Shown here in pieces: positions 22,601 to 33,143 of a stretch of 64,000 nucleotides of DNA. Position numbers and translations under genes: made by a program. Position 1 is the stretch's first letter. Every line of letters begins with the position of its first letter. The stretch covers positions 9,384,151 through 9,448,150 of the forward strand of contig NC_135257.1 of NCBI RefSeq assembly GCF_964204865.1, written 5' to 3'. The notes under the pieces were generated by a model. The model was not told where the DNA came from. It saw nothing but the letters and a program-made list of their open reading frames with translations, and searched no databases. This DNA comes from Styela clava. Lineage: Eukaryota; Chordata; Ascidiacea; Stolidobranchia; Styelidae.

Positions 22601-25082
22601 AGACCGGTGTTTAATTCGATTCAACAACATTCATTCTAAGCTTAAATAGTGTTTAACATTTCTGTATTAAATGTTATTTTGTAAAATATAATGTAATTAG
22701 ATTCCGGGTGGACAGTTTAAATTCATCCTCGAACCAACAGTTTTGAACACGAATAAAACTCATTTGAAAATTTTATTTTTATTATTATTTGTGGACATCA
22801 TTTTTTTTAGCAAGATTTGAACATGTAGACGGTCCTAAAAATTTTTTTGTTGATTGGTAAAGGATATATCTGCAGATCCTGTTACCACTGCTATTGTATT
22901 TTTTATTCAAAATATACGAGTGGCGGATTAGGTTTTGTTTTATCTGTAGCAGACCAGACTGGTGATATTGGGCATATGAGAGAGTGTTTGAAATAATAGG
23001 AAGAGCAGTGAATTTTATATGAAATATCTGAACGTGACTCTATAGCAAGGGTTTTCAACCGGGGTACCACAAAACCCTCCGGTTCCACCAGTGCCGACCT
23101 GGGGTTCTGCAAGTTTACGTTCAAATCCGAGCGTCAATACGAATATATGTATAAAAAATTGCATTTAGTGTTGCTCCGTCATAAAAATAACCAGAAAAAG
23201 CTTTTGACATATTGTTACATCATTAATGTTACCGAATTGACCAGTGTTATGACTAGCTGAAGCAACAAGCGAAGATGAAGTAGTGTCGGTGACAATATAA
23301 AACGGCATTTTTTCTTTATGTCACTTTCTCCGCTGTGAAGAATTTGAAATCTTACACTAAATGTAGATATATGCACGTTTTAATGAGTTTTTATGGTGAT
23401 TTTAGTTAGATAAATGCAAATAATGATCAATGTGTTCGGACAATAAAAAATAAAATGTTTTGTATTGCACTGTTTACCTATTCCTCGCACTATTGTGGCC
23501 CGCAAATGATACAAAAATGATGATGTAGCCCACGAGGCCGCAGACCACCCTGACCTATTAAGTTTTCCACTATTAAATAACCTTGCCATACTTTAAAGAT
23601 CATTTTGTTTTGCCACTATTGCACAGGGGTTTCCCGAGCCTCTGGAATGTTCAACTGGAGTTGAGCTTCACCAAAAGAATTAAAAACAACTGCTCCATGA
23701 TCTCGATATAGGGCGCTTGGACGGTACATGTCTTAGTACCTTCAGTGGCGGTAGCCTCCATTTAATGACATAAAAAATTTAGCCTTAGAAAAATTGACAA
23801 TTACACATGACAGACAAACAACAAAATTATAACAACAAAAACTATACTGTATTTGCATTGCGCATAACCAGAATTTAGGTTTTGTAATGCCATGAGCTCC
23901 CGTTGATATAAATTCATTTTGTCTTGAAGGAAATGGTGAAAAAGGGTAATGTGCGGCTCTTTCTATCATGTACCCGTGGATCAGATTCAAATAACTTGTT
24001 AACTTTTCCCATACCCGACATGGACTAGAACCCGACGGGGGGCCATGGTTCGCCATATGAATAGACCGTCATATCGGCTTTTCTCTCCATCGAGATAAAT
24101 ATGAAAAGTCTATCCTATCCTACAAAACAACAACTAGAAGTTCAATTTTAAATCTTTCAGTGTTCTTTGTATAGAAAGCTTTTTGGTGGGTTTGTTATTA
24201 TGCCCGCGGGTTGTAAAATTCTTTTTAACATTCTTCAGATATAATCTCACGAATTGGGGATCGGAAATTCCCCCAATATGTGCTGGTTATGTAATTTATT
24301 TCAATAGTTCGCGATATTTAGCGGTGAAATACATTACGGTTAGATCAAACTCACGAAAATCACGCAGTATTTGCCATCCGAATGTATTACATATATTATT
24401 TTCGTGTTCTCAAACAAAAATACAGATTACTCACGAAAATCCCGCAGTATTTGCCATCCGAATGTATTACATATATTATTTTCGTGTTCTCAAACAAAAA
24501 TACAGATTTCCAACTAAAATGTCGTCATTAAATTTTTGCAATAAGTCAAATGTTATTCACTTCCATTCACTCAACTGCCTATTGAAGGTGCAAACATTTT
24601 ATTTTGTTTAATGTTATGTACATGTATTAACGGTTCATTAGCTTCCGCGATTTTCCGCCACCAACAAAACCGTAGATTTTGTATATTTATTTAACAATTT
24701 TGCTTATCAACGATTGAACGCATGACCAAAAGGTTAGAATAGCGCTGGGAGTCGACTCAAAACCGTTCAAAATTTACGTTTTTTTTAAAGCATTAGGTAA
24801 ATTCAAACCTGTGCAAACTTACTTGCAAAGTTGTCAATTATTATTTGATTGTGGTCAAATAGAAATATTTAAATATCTTGTGGTCAGTATAAAATATCTC
24901 GTATGGTATTATATCTCACCCAAAGGTCGTAAATGTCCGTCTGGTAATCCGGTAGCGGACTTTCTACTCCTTGGTGGAAAGACTAGATCCAATGATTGAT
25001 CCTTGGGAAACAGAACTTCAGCATCCACGTTCAAAATAACTACGAAACCAGCTATCAAAATTTGCAAGTGGATATGATACAT
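16673..25082 (-). CDS. ER-resident JmjC/cupin_8 oxygenase with C-terminal EF-hand remnant
   Basis: Nine exons on the - strand, in order: 25082-24920, 19622-19517, 19400-19248, 19029-18921, 18716-18576, 18187-18052, 17771-17578, 17243-17140, 16889-16673. All are joined at GT-AG sites (the donor of exon 7 is GTCTAC), all phases agree, and the total is 440 residues. Residues 1 to about 21 are a signal peptide. The JmjC core carries WMSAGGTSTKLHYD (iron ligands His193 and Asp195), then CLVSGRKDFIL, KPGDCVFIPAG and GHLHQVRSYG (likely distal iron ligand His273). A degenerate EF-hand loop, DLKKKNYLTEDD, lies near the end, and the chain ends HRDEL, an ER retention signal. By family it is an Fe(II)/2-oxoglutarate hydroxylase related to JMJD7/TYW5-like cupins; the substrate is unknown. 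Intron 1 (5.3 kb) contains pentraxin copy 3. Confidence 0.88.
21560..21658 (+). promoter_or_regulatory. pentraxin 3 proximal promoter with TATA box
   Basis: TATATAA is at 21652-21658, 53 bases before the start codon. AAAAAGTCTCTCAT and TACGTCACTG are shared with the other two promoters, but the surrounding block is more diverged than between copies 1 and 2. Confidence 0.7.
21711..22559 (+). CDS. secreted short pentraxin, copy 3 (nested)
   Basis: Exons 21711-21852 and 21934-22559 encode 255 residues with the same intron phase and position as the other copies. The signal peptide, Cys-rich linker and full pentraxin domain are present. RMDN, GQEQD and FDGSQ calcium-site motifs are intact, and the signature is HFCISLET. 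The gene lies inside the first intron of the - strand JmjC gene (19623-24919), so the two are convergent and overlapping as transcription units. No frame damage was seen. Function is inferred as for copy 1: a secreted, calcium-dependent ligand-binding protein. Confidence 0.9.
22752..22757 (+). other. poly(A) signal of pentraxin 3
   Basis: AATAAA lies 193 bases after the stop codon of the third pentraxin gene. Confidence 0.55.
23046..23560. mobile_element. hAT-like relics in JmjC intron 1
   Basis: CAAGGGTTTTCAACCGGGG at 23046 resembles hAT left ends. The GC-rich stretch 23497-23560, read on the - strand (CAGGGTGGTCTGCGGCC), resembles another. The two ends do not pair with each other, so they are probably fragments of different elements. 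No transposase was seen. Confidence 0.4.
23870..24125 (-). repeat. dispersed repeat, inverted copy (pair of 32412-32760)
   Basis: Read on the - strand from 24125, it matches 32412 onwards. Both start with TAGGATAGGAT and share ATATGGCGAACCA, CCATGTCGGG or CTATGTCGGG, and a following AGTTATTTG. The match fades after about 150 bases. The family was not identified and no coding sequence was seen. Confidence 0.7.
24350..24509. repeat. 80-bp direct tandem duplication
   Basis: The two copies (24350-24429 and 24430-24509) each begin CTCACGAAAAT and contain GCAGTATTTGCCATCCG and ACAAAAATACAGATT. They differ at only one or two bases, so the duplication is recent. It lies in intron 1 of the JmjC gene. 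Confidence 0.92.
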
Positions 25083-27633
25083 GACGATTGAACCTATTTG
25101 AAAATATGTGATAATATCAAAGTTATCAGTGTCAGTTATTATTTATCAGTTACAAAATATATAACTTCCCGAAACTTTTATCAAACAGGATTATTCTCCG
25201 ACTGATGCACTAAGTTGCAATCGACGAATTTTATGCATGAAATTTTTACGGACTCGGCTCGTTAGATTTCTCCGATCCTCACGTTTAAGGCTTTTAACAT
25301 TACCATGACGTGACAGCAATTTAAATTTTTGAATGGCACACAAAATAACCCGGGAATTTTGCTAAACCAAGCTCTTTCCAGTGTTGAACCCGCCTACATG
25401 GGATCATTGCTTCAATACTTTATACTGTGATCTTAACCTCCGATTAATTTGTAGAATACCCAATGTTGCCTACTTCTGGAATCTCAGCATTAATCGTAAA
25501 ATGCTTTCAATATTTCTGACCATTCGCCAAAATGTCATAACCTGTTGTTACTAACTTTTTATATATTATTCAACAGAGTTATCCGTATTTACTGAAACAT
25601 CTTTAAATCAAATATCCTGTTACACAATAACGTGTATGTTATGTGCTAAAAACCAAGTCCGTCTATACTATGTAGTAATGAGATATTGTTTACTTTGCTA
25701 CCTTTTTGGTTGGGCTCGAGAAAGTTTATTCAATATTCTTTTGTACTGTTGGCGACGTGGAACCATATCTTTGGCGACAATACCCTCGAAATGTCACGCT
25801 ATAGCGAAAAAGACACGTAGAAAATCGATGATCAAGTGCTCTCGTCATATATAAATCATACATTACAAATATCGTCGCGAAAATTGGACGCTTACGCTAT
25901 AAGTTTGATTTCGTGAAACATTGAAATATCGCGATAAAGTACATTGTGATTGTCGCCCTATCGACTTTCATTTGGCATATAGCATGCAGAATTAAATTAG
26001 CTGAATTAAATTACGTACCGGATTACTTAGCATGGTAACGAGTTCATCGAACTGCAAACGAAATAAAATATTCCTCTCTTCAGTTGGTGGGAAGATTAAA
26101 TCGAAAGTCGGGCTTCCTGTGATAAAATATGCCAACAAAGATGACCTGCTGGTTTATGATCTTCTATTGTACATAAAATTCTCGCAAATCAAGCTCATTA
26201 CATATGCATGCACGAGGTCAACAAAAATTACTTAGCTCAATATACACCAATCCTATTTGTATAAAATTTCGTGAATCAATTAAAGTCAACTTGACACTGC
26301 AATTGTTATTCGATCAGCACCAAACTTGGTCGGTTTTCTGTTGAATTGATATTCTAACGACTTCTGTGGTTTGTAACATTCTTAACACAACATCAGTGAA
26401 GTATTAATCGTTGATGTTCTTACTTTATTGAAAAACATTCATTTGCCAAAAAAGTGAATAGTTTGGAAGAATCTAGGGTTGCATGTGTTTAAGGGGTCAT
26501 ACTAATGCCGGCAACAAATCTGTGTACGAACAACCATTTGACTTTAGAATTCATGAAATTAAGTAACCAAAAATTTCACGGCCGAATATATCTGTGTGAG
26601 GTCTGGACATATGTGACGTCGGCCGATGATTCGATCCACTGACATTTGAAATCGCACGCATTGTGGTTCCCAAACTATGCAGAACCAGTGTCAGTTTTGG
26701 GAGGCATGGGGCACAAAACCTCGCGTTGAAAAACTCAATTTAAGTATTCTACTTGTCGAACATAAAGATTCTGTCATGTGCCGTCCAAAAACATTCTCTC
26801 TTTACTCGGGTAAATAAATAAGGAGATCTAATAGATTACGTATAAAATAAAACCACAAACGAGCTCCAATCATATTACAGGCATAGGCATTGATCAAATC
26901 TATCGTTACGTAAGCGGACGAGTATGTAAAATACCGGACAACATATTTTTCTTGGAATCACTATCTTGCGTGTATCTTTCTATCTACATGCAGGGGAATT
27001 TCCAAAAGGCACCGTATCTGTTTGTTGTGAAAAGATGAACCAATAAGATAACTATATACACGCATCCATGAGCAAATCTCGTGCGCCTTAAATTCCAAGA
27101 TATAATTATATTACAGCCGCGATAAAAGTGCCTGATAAAGGGCATAAACAGTCACATTCATATCGATTTATTAAATATAAAGTACATATATATTCGATCG
27201 ACTCAAGGAGTCATTTTATTTTAATTAATTTTTCTCCTGAAAAGAAATTTTGTTCGGAGCAAAGCTCATCACCGACTTAACAGAACGAAGGACTTTAGAA
27301 TCTTTCCATGGTAACTGCTAAGATGATAGCGGCTGTACTGTAAAATTATACTATGACTTTGATTCTTTCATTGGTTGGTTCATTTAATCAGAGCATCAGG
27401 TAATCTATATATTTTCACGAATAATCACTGTCCAAACTCAAAACCACGATTCTTTACCGTTTACCCAATACTTGATTGAATACAATTGTCAAATTTCATG
27501 CGCAATTATAATTTATCGAAAGATAGATTTAAATGTATATCAAAATAGCAAATAGAACACGAACACATATTATTTTGATATTTAGTAGTGAGTGAGTATT
27601 TTTGCAAGTGAATAAAACCTAAACTATCTTTAG
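25083..27633. other. intergenic, no gene seen
   Basis: This is the gap between the start of the JmjC gene and the orphan ORF. A hAT-like fragment (TTGTGGTTCCCAAACTATGC, about 26662-26681) is present. ORFs of up to 72 codons have no domain, no start context and no splice partners I could find. The JmjC promoter must lie at its left end, but no TATA box is obvious. Confidence 0.5.
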
Positions 27634-27821
27634 GAAATGAAACTTTTCTGAGATGGATTGGTCTGGCAGCTGGAGAGAAAGGCGGCGTTTTTCATAACAA
27701 CTACAATCAACCAAGCAACAATAACGATCAAGCAAAACGATCGAACGGAACAAACGAAAATGTGTCCCAACCACAATCTCTTCTTTCTCAGTCAACTAGC
27801 AGTCTAATGATATTTAATTAA
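27634..27821 (+). CDS. possible terminal exon of an unrecognised gene
   Basis: An acceptor-like site (CTATCTTTAG) is followed by 62 open codons ending in TAA. Translated in phase 2, the product starts NETFLRWIGLAAGEKGG and continues with a low-complexity part rich in Asn, Gln and Ser, ending SSLMIFN. There is no start codon in frame, so it can only be a 3' exon, and no matching upstream exon was found in 25083-27633. I do not recognise the family. It could be a chance ORF or a piece of a processed transcript. Confidence 0.25.
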
Positions 27822-29514
27822 TATTAATCAATATTTACACAATTCAACAACTTCCACTCGAAGGTGTAGGGTAGTTTTCTATTGATTCCTTATTTTCAAT
27901 CATTGAATATTGTACTCGCAGATATATTTTTCGTTTTTCAGGACGTCATGATGATCAATTTATATGCTATCTATGTCAGCATGAAAGGTGTATACATCAA
28001 CAAAACTTGCAGACTGATGAATCATCTGTGATGAATTTGAACTGACCGCAGGGATCAACAACCTCAATTAAAGTTACTTGCCTATAATCCATGACCCTAG
28101 GAACCTTACTTGAACCTTAAACACCATATATATTCCCTTAACCAATTTTCCTACCTCTGTATCATACCGCCCTAATTAATTTTAATTATGATTACCGGTA
28201 CTGTTATTGATTAATAGTATTTAAAATGATTTGGCTTGTTGTGGCTTCTATTTGATGAGTGAAGCAGGTCTAGCCCACCTCTTCATAAATCCAACTTGGC
28301 AATTCTGATTGGGCAATTTGGCATTAGGTGACTCCAATTATAATCAGCTTGACGATACCTTTTGAGGAATACTTTTCTATCCACAATACATTACTCTTGT
28401 TGACTAATTCGGTATCCAATTTAGCAATCCTCATAAAATTATTAATTTGGTGTGGCAAAAGAATTTATTCATTTTTTTTTATTTGTTTGTATATTTTCCT
28501 TCCTTTTTACTTTCAAGTCTCGCTTTTTTCGCTTCCGACAGTATCATGTCTCGATGATTGTGTGTGTGTGTGTGTGTGCGTGCGTGCCTTATTTAGTTTT
28601 TTTTTACTTTTGGGTGAGCGAACACGTACTACTTTTTTTATCAATACCTTTCCATCTAAAATCTGTACGTTTCAAACCTTACTCTAGGTTTTGTTCGCTT
28701 TCCCGATTCTATAATCAGTTACTTTTACTTTTATCTATTTTTTTTTATCGTCTATTGCTGATTATGGAGTCGAAATAAACTTATACTTATACTTATACTT
28801 AAAATATTTTTGAAAAACAAAAAGTCTATTCCCAGGGTGACAAAGAATCGCAGCGATTAAATAACATGCTTCAATGACCAGAAACAATAAAGCAATGATC
28901 AAATATATACCACGAAAGTCAAAACAATTTTTTTCCACAAAAATCTCATTCTCAATGATGCTGGAACTGTGGAAAAGAATGGATTACATTGCCACTACCA
29001 GTAGCCTACTAGCTTTAGCACCGGATCTCTGAAATGCTATCGCGGTGACGTCACGGGGTTCGCATTGTTCACTTTTGATTACGTCTTCACACAACTTCAA
29101 AGTTAGGAAACAAATCAAATAGAGGCCAGAGTCCACCGAACTTTTTGAAATGAAATAAAAGTAATAGCCTTCTAGTGGTAACAACACTCTTCAAATCAAT
29201 TGGTCTTATAAGGGCAAGAGAAGAGTGATTTTTACCACTACTGCAATAACAACAAGATGAATAAGGGAATAACAACACCAACAATTTAATAAAACGATCC
29301 ATAGGTTCACTTCTATACTCTAAACTAGCGTTTCCTAAACTGTCTTCCGCGGCACACTAGTGTGCGCAAGAGAATCTCAGGTGTGCCACGGAGCCTTTTG
29401 GAATTTTAGAAAATGAAAATACGGTCTTCGTATTACACATAGGCACGCGTGCAACGGGCAAGCTTGTAAGATTTGAGTATCCAGGGTTAAACTGGCAATA
29501 TTTCTGCATTTGGC
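27822..29514. other. intergenic, low-complexity and relic repeats
   Basis: A TG/CG-type microsatellite lies at about 28559-28588. Three ACTTAT units at 28779-28800 follow a T-rich stretch and look like the tandem tail left by a non-LTR retroelement. A hAT-like end containing TTCCGCGGCACACTAGTGTG lies at about 29345-29364. ORFs at 28328-28778 are read through poly-T and the microsatellite and are not genes. Confidence 0.5.
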
Positions 29515-29760
29515 TTATCCTTGTAGTAAGTGTGATTGTTACGTTGTAATTGTATTGCATGTCATAATGTATTTGTAAACAATACTACCACCTTCTAACT
29601 GTCAACGTCTGCGCTTAGTTAGGCTAAAAAGAAAGCGAGTTTTGTCTATTTGGTTACAAATTCTATTTATTCATCGGTGCAAAATCCTTCAAAATAATCT
29701 AGCCATTTGCATCTTCATGGCTCAGTAAACCCGGATTTCCTGCTATGACTGAAATTGAAA
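29515..29760 (+). repeat. direct repeat flanking the 7TM gene, left copy
   Basis: It matches 31975-32225 in the same orientation; shared strings include TGTAGTAAGTGTGATTGTTA, AAATTCTATTTA, CCATTTGCATCTTCA and GATTTCCTGCT. The gene at 29882 begins about 120 bases after it. The right copy has no such gene after it. Confidence 0.75.
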
Positions 29761-29822
29761 GCAATAAAGGGAGCGATGGAACCATTGATCTTGATGCCTA
29801 CTAATTGCGCAAGTTTGAGAAG

Positions 29823-29841
29823 CACCGCTTCTGAAGCGGTG
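29823..29841. promoter_or_regulatory. perfect 9-base palindrome 40 bases before the 7TM start
   Basis: CACCGCTTC and GAAGCGGTG are separated by one base. It stands alone in otherwise AT-rich DNA, 40 bases before the ATG. It could be a binding site for a dimeric factor or a hairpin in the 5' leader; nothing else supports either. Confidence 0.35.
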
Positions 29842-29881
29842 TTAGTACCGGCAAGTCAATTGAAAAGACAGCGTTGAGAAT

Positions 29882-30857
29882 ATGCCTGCATCCAATAAAT
29901 ATGAGGACAAAAATGCAACGATTTTCATTGGTAACTTTTCGGAACCTATTGATTCTGCATATGACTGGCATGTCGATTATTTGACGATGAAGATAATAGA
30001 ATGCATCTTTGCGTTACTCTGCTTCGTTTTATTTGTTGCTCAGCTGACATATTTCGTTTTACAAAAACGTATTGATGAGAGGAAAGGGAAAGAGACCGCC
30101 GCGCCAAACCATAGAACAAAATGTCGAACGAAAAATGCTATGAACGTTTGTTTGTTTTTGGCTTGTCTTGCTGCATGTGGAAGGGGAATCGTATCTTTTT
30201 TACCGAAAGCAACAGATGACCATACCTGCAATACTCAAAGAAAAGCAATGATGTTATTATTTTATGCTTGTGAAACTTTAACGTATCTTGTGCTTTGGAT
30301 CAAGCAAAGAACGCTATACTCCGAACCTATACTGAAGCATTTGTCGCCGAAATTCATTCGCTTTTGTAGTTGGTTTGTTCTCATAGTAATGATTGCTTGT
30401 CTATTCTTGGCAATAATTTTAGTGACCGTATTTCATCATTATGAGGCAACAATGCACGGATGTGTTGCGGCTCCTTGGATGAATGTAGTTGAATATGGAT
30501 TCGTCATATCGTTTCTGTTACTTTCCAGGTTGGTCTTGTGTTTCTTTTTGCTTACCCCTTATCAAACACAGGAGAGAGACCGAGTTAAATACGATAACAG
30601 GAGTAGTGAGGAGGGCTACAATTGCGACTGTTGTATGTGTTGTGAGTGAAGCAATAAGTGCATTATTTTCAATGTTACATCCTCGCCAAGAAGTTGAAAT
30701 ATTTTCCTTTGTATATTACATTAATGTTTTAATTAATATATTTGGCATATTATTTTCTTTTACCGATTGGAGACATAGGCTTTTACCTTTGAGTTTACCA
30801 GCAAAAGAAAAAAGATGCGAAATCTATCACGTGAATGATCACAGTGGGTCATCATAA
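29882..30857 (+). CDS. unrecognised seven-transmembrane protein, frame broken
   Basis: The first frame (29882-30649) gives an N-terminal stretch with glycosylation sequons at Asn11 and Asn18 and five membrane helices, from about residue 36 to the LLTPY at the end of helix 5. It then runs into a Cys-rich tail and stops. The next frame, open across 30489-30857, supplies two more helices (ATIATVVCVVSEAISALF and YYINVLINIFGILF) and a short polar tail. Joining them gives seven helices and a receptor-like layout of about 325 residues, with WIKQRTLY after helix 3. The switch falls near GAGAGAGA at 30572-30579, and one missing base (or two extra) would restore the frame. It may be a young pseudogene, an assembly error or a real truncation. 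No intron fits. I do not recognise the family. Confidence 0.6.
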
Positions 30858-30933
30858 ATATAAATATTCATTTTTCAGTGATCGATCTATCTGTATTACA
30901 TACTTGGTTGTGATTTTTTCGTTCATGAAATGT

Positions 30934-30952
30934 GTTAATAAATTACGAAAAT
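30934..30952 (+). other. possible poly(A) signal of the 7TM gene
   Basis: An AATAAA-containing string (GTTAATAAATTACG) lies about 80 bases after the stop codon of the second frame and would give a short 3' UTR. Confidence 0.4.
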
Positions 30953-31318
30953 AATCCATACTAAAACTAATTCTTCGAGGCTCTTGGACGTCCGACAAAA
31001 CCAACAAAATTCAAGACAGGAAGAAGATATATATATTGCGCTAAGGAGATTTTGTAGTATGTGCGATTCACGACTGATCAAACATATGCTGATGTTATGT
31101 TTGAAATTTTGTTTTAAGATGGTCATTTAGCCAACCATGACGCATATATCGTTCTTGCCCAAAATAGTTCCGTCAATAGAGACTGTGGAGACGAATTTTG
31201 ATTACATTTGAATAATTATATTTTATTGCAAAACCATACAATAGTTTTTCCTGTCAAAAAAATAATTTCCTCTCATCTCGATGGTGTATTACACGTCAGT
31301 GTTTATGAAATATATGTA

Positions 31319-31346
31319 TATAACAAATATATATATATATATATAT
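31319..31346. repeat. AT microsatellite
   Basis: About eleven AT units follow a short ATGTATATAAC run. Confidence 0.85.
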
Positions 31347-31974
31347 AATGATGAATAAGGAAAATATTAATTTTGAGTCAAGCTGAATTATGACTAGAGA
31401 TCGTTGTTTGATCGGTACTATTTATTCGGAAAACTGTATACCAGATCAAAACCAGAATGTTTTGTATTTTAAAATTGATATCTATCCACTAATTTGAGTT
31501 ATTCTTTTTCTTATTGGTTACATATTGCACAAACATCAACATGAATTTAATATTGGATTCCGAGAGAACACAGACTGGCTACAATAATTAGCACCAAGCT
31601 TCCCTATTTAGTTTTTCACATTTACTCTAATTCACTCTTCGTCATCCGCCTTCCTAAAACTTTGTGGGTTGCTGGAGTGTAAGTCAAGGAAGATATCTAC
31701 AAATTTCAACCAAAGCCAAATTTCAAAGTCCACGTAAAATTTCATTTTTGATAGTTGCAAAACGTGCAGTTTGAAAAAATGACGATTAGACTCATGTAAC
31801 GCCAAAAATACATCAATCAACAGAATTTTGCACTTTACATAAAATTCGTAATGAACAACGAATTTTATGAAATGTTAATAAATTAGGGTTTTTCCTTTTT
31901 TGCATTTTACTCATCAAAATTTAGGTCACTTGTTGTATTTATTAAATTGAAGCCGAATGTAGTAGGAATTACCC

Positions 31975-32225
31975 TATCTTTGTAGTAAGTGTGATTGTTA
32001 CGTCATAATTGCATGTACGTTATAATATATTTGTAATCAAGACGTCCACCTTTCAACATGCGGACATGTGAGCTTTAGGCTAACAGGAAAGCAAGTTTGG
32101 ATGAGTTTTGTTTATTTGCTTATAAATTCTATTTAATCATCAATGCATAATCCATGAAAATAATCTCGCCATTTGCATCTTCAGGGCTCAGTGAACGCAG
32201 ATTTCCTGCTTTGACCGAAATAAAA
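31975..32225 (+). repeat. direct repeat flanking the 7TM gene, right copy
   Basis: This is the second copy of 29515-29760, 2.46 kb downstream. It is diverged by scattered substitutions and small indels. What follows it is not a 7TM gene but a dispersed repeat. Confidence 0.75.
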
Positions 32226-32411
32226 CATATTTTCCTTTATTCAATTAGTCCACCTCGAACAAAAAAGTTGCTCTAAACTCTATCTCTACTATAGTAAATG
32301 TTATGAATCATACCTCAAACCCTAAGTTCAAAGTGTTACAAAGAATCCATATAAAAACCCTCATATATTTTGCGAATAATCCCCGGATGCGTATTAATTT
32401 GCATTATGTCC

Positions 32412-32760
32412 AGTTAGGATAGGATTTTCATATTCATTCCCTGAAAAGGTAAGCCGATGAGACGGAATAATTATATGGCGAACCACGGCCTCTCGTCCGG
32501 TTATCAGTCTATGTCGGGAATGGGATTAGTTAGCCAGTTATTTGTATTCAGATGCAAAGGCTTTATGGTGGAGGAAGCCGTAACCGACCAGCGGTCACGT
32601 GAACTACCCTACGACGACGATGAGTTCGGTAATGCTCTCGCATATAATCTGTGCTGCTGTGAAGCCACTACCCTTAAAAACAATACCCATGATGCTATCA
32701 GGATACTATTGACCCACGACTATCTTAACTTGACACACTTTTCATGAATTTCTGAACGCT
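32412..32760 (+). repeat. dispersed repeat, longer copy
   Basis: It begins TAGGATAGGAT and shares about 150 bases with the inverted copy at 23870-24125. Its remaining 200 bases have a higher GC content than the surroundings (CGACCAGCGGTCACGTGAAC near 32585). An ORF at 32457-32747 is not conserved in the other copy, so I treat it as chance. It is probably a non-autonomous dispersed element; the class is not certain. Confidence 0.65.
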
Positions 32761-32969
32761 GATCATCAGCCGCGGTGCACGTTACCAATTTTCCGCGGTC
32801 GACAAGCGTCTGAAACAGGAAGGCAAAAAACGGATTGTCGTCTGACTGTCGATATCACGAAAGCCCAAGAACCCTCGGAATCCCACTGCTGCTGCACTTG
32901 AGCGACAGCACATAACGAGACTGTTCAATCACTTGAAAGGGTGCGTATATTCTCATAGAACCAACCATT

Positions 32970-33143
32970 GTCATTTTTAAGTCAGAAAATTCGTTGCTTT
33001 TTTTGCCATTGTCCAATCCGCAACCAGCATTGTTGATAGTTAGTAGAGGGTCAGTCATTTTTAAGTCAGAGTACCGGTTTTCATTCTTTTTTGCCATTGT
33101 CCAATCCGCAACCAGCATTGTTGATAGTTAGTAGGAGGTCAGT
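32970..33143. repeat. imperfect 85-88 bp tandem duplication
   Basis: Both copies start TCATTTTTAAGTCAGA and share TTTTTTGCCATTGTCC and AACCAGCATTGTTGATAG. They differ in a short central segment. Confidence 0.88.

Noticed and set aside
28328..28778. Two overlapping + strand ORFs of 119 and 108 codons
   Set aside because: They read through poly-T and a TG microsatellite, giving spurious hydrophobic and CV-repeat peptides.
30580..30600. A very short intron (GTTAAATACGATAACAG, 17 bases) as explanation for the 7TM frame change
   Set aside because: It is too short to be spliced, and removing it brings an in-frame stop at once.
32457..32747. 96-codon ORF inside the dispersed repeat
   Set aside because: The related copy at 23870-24125 does not keep this frame.
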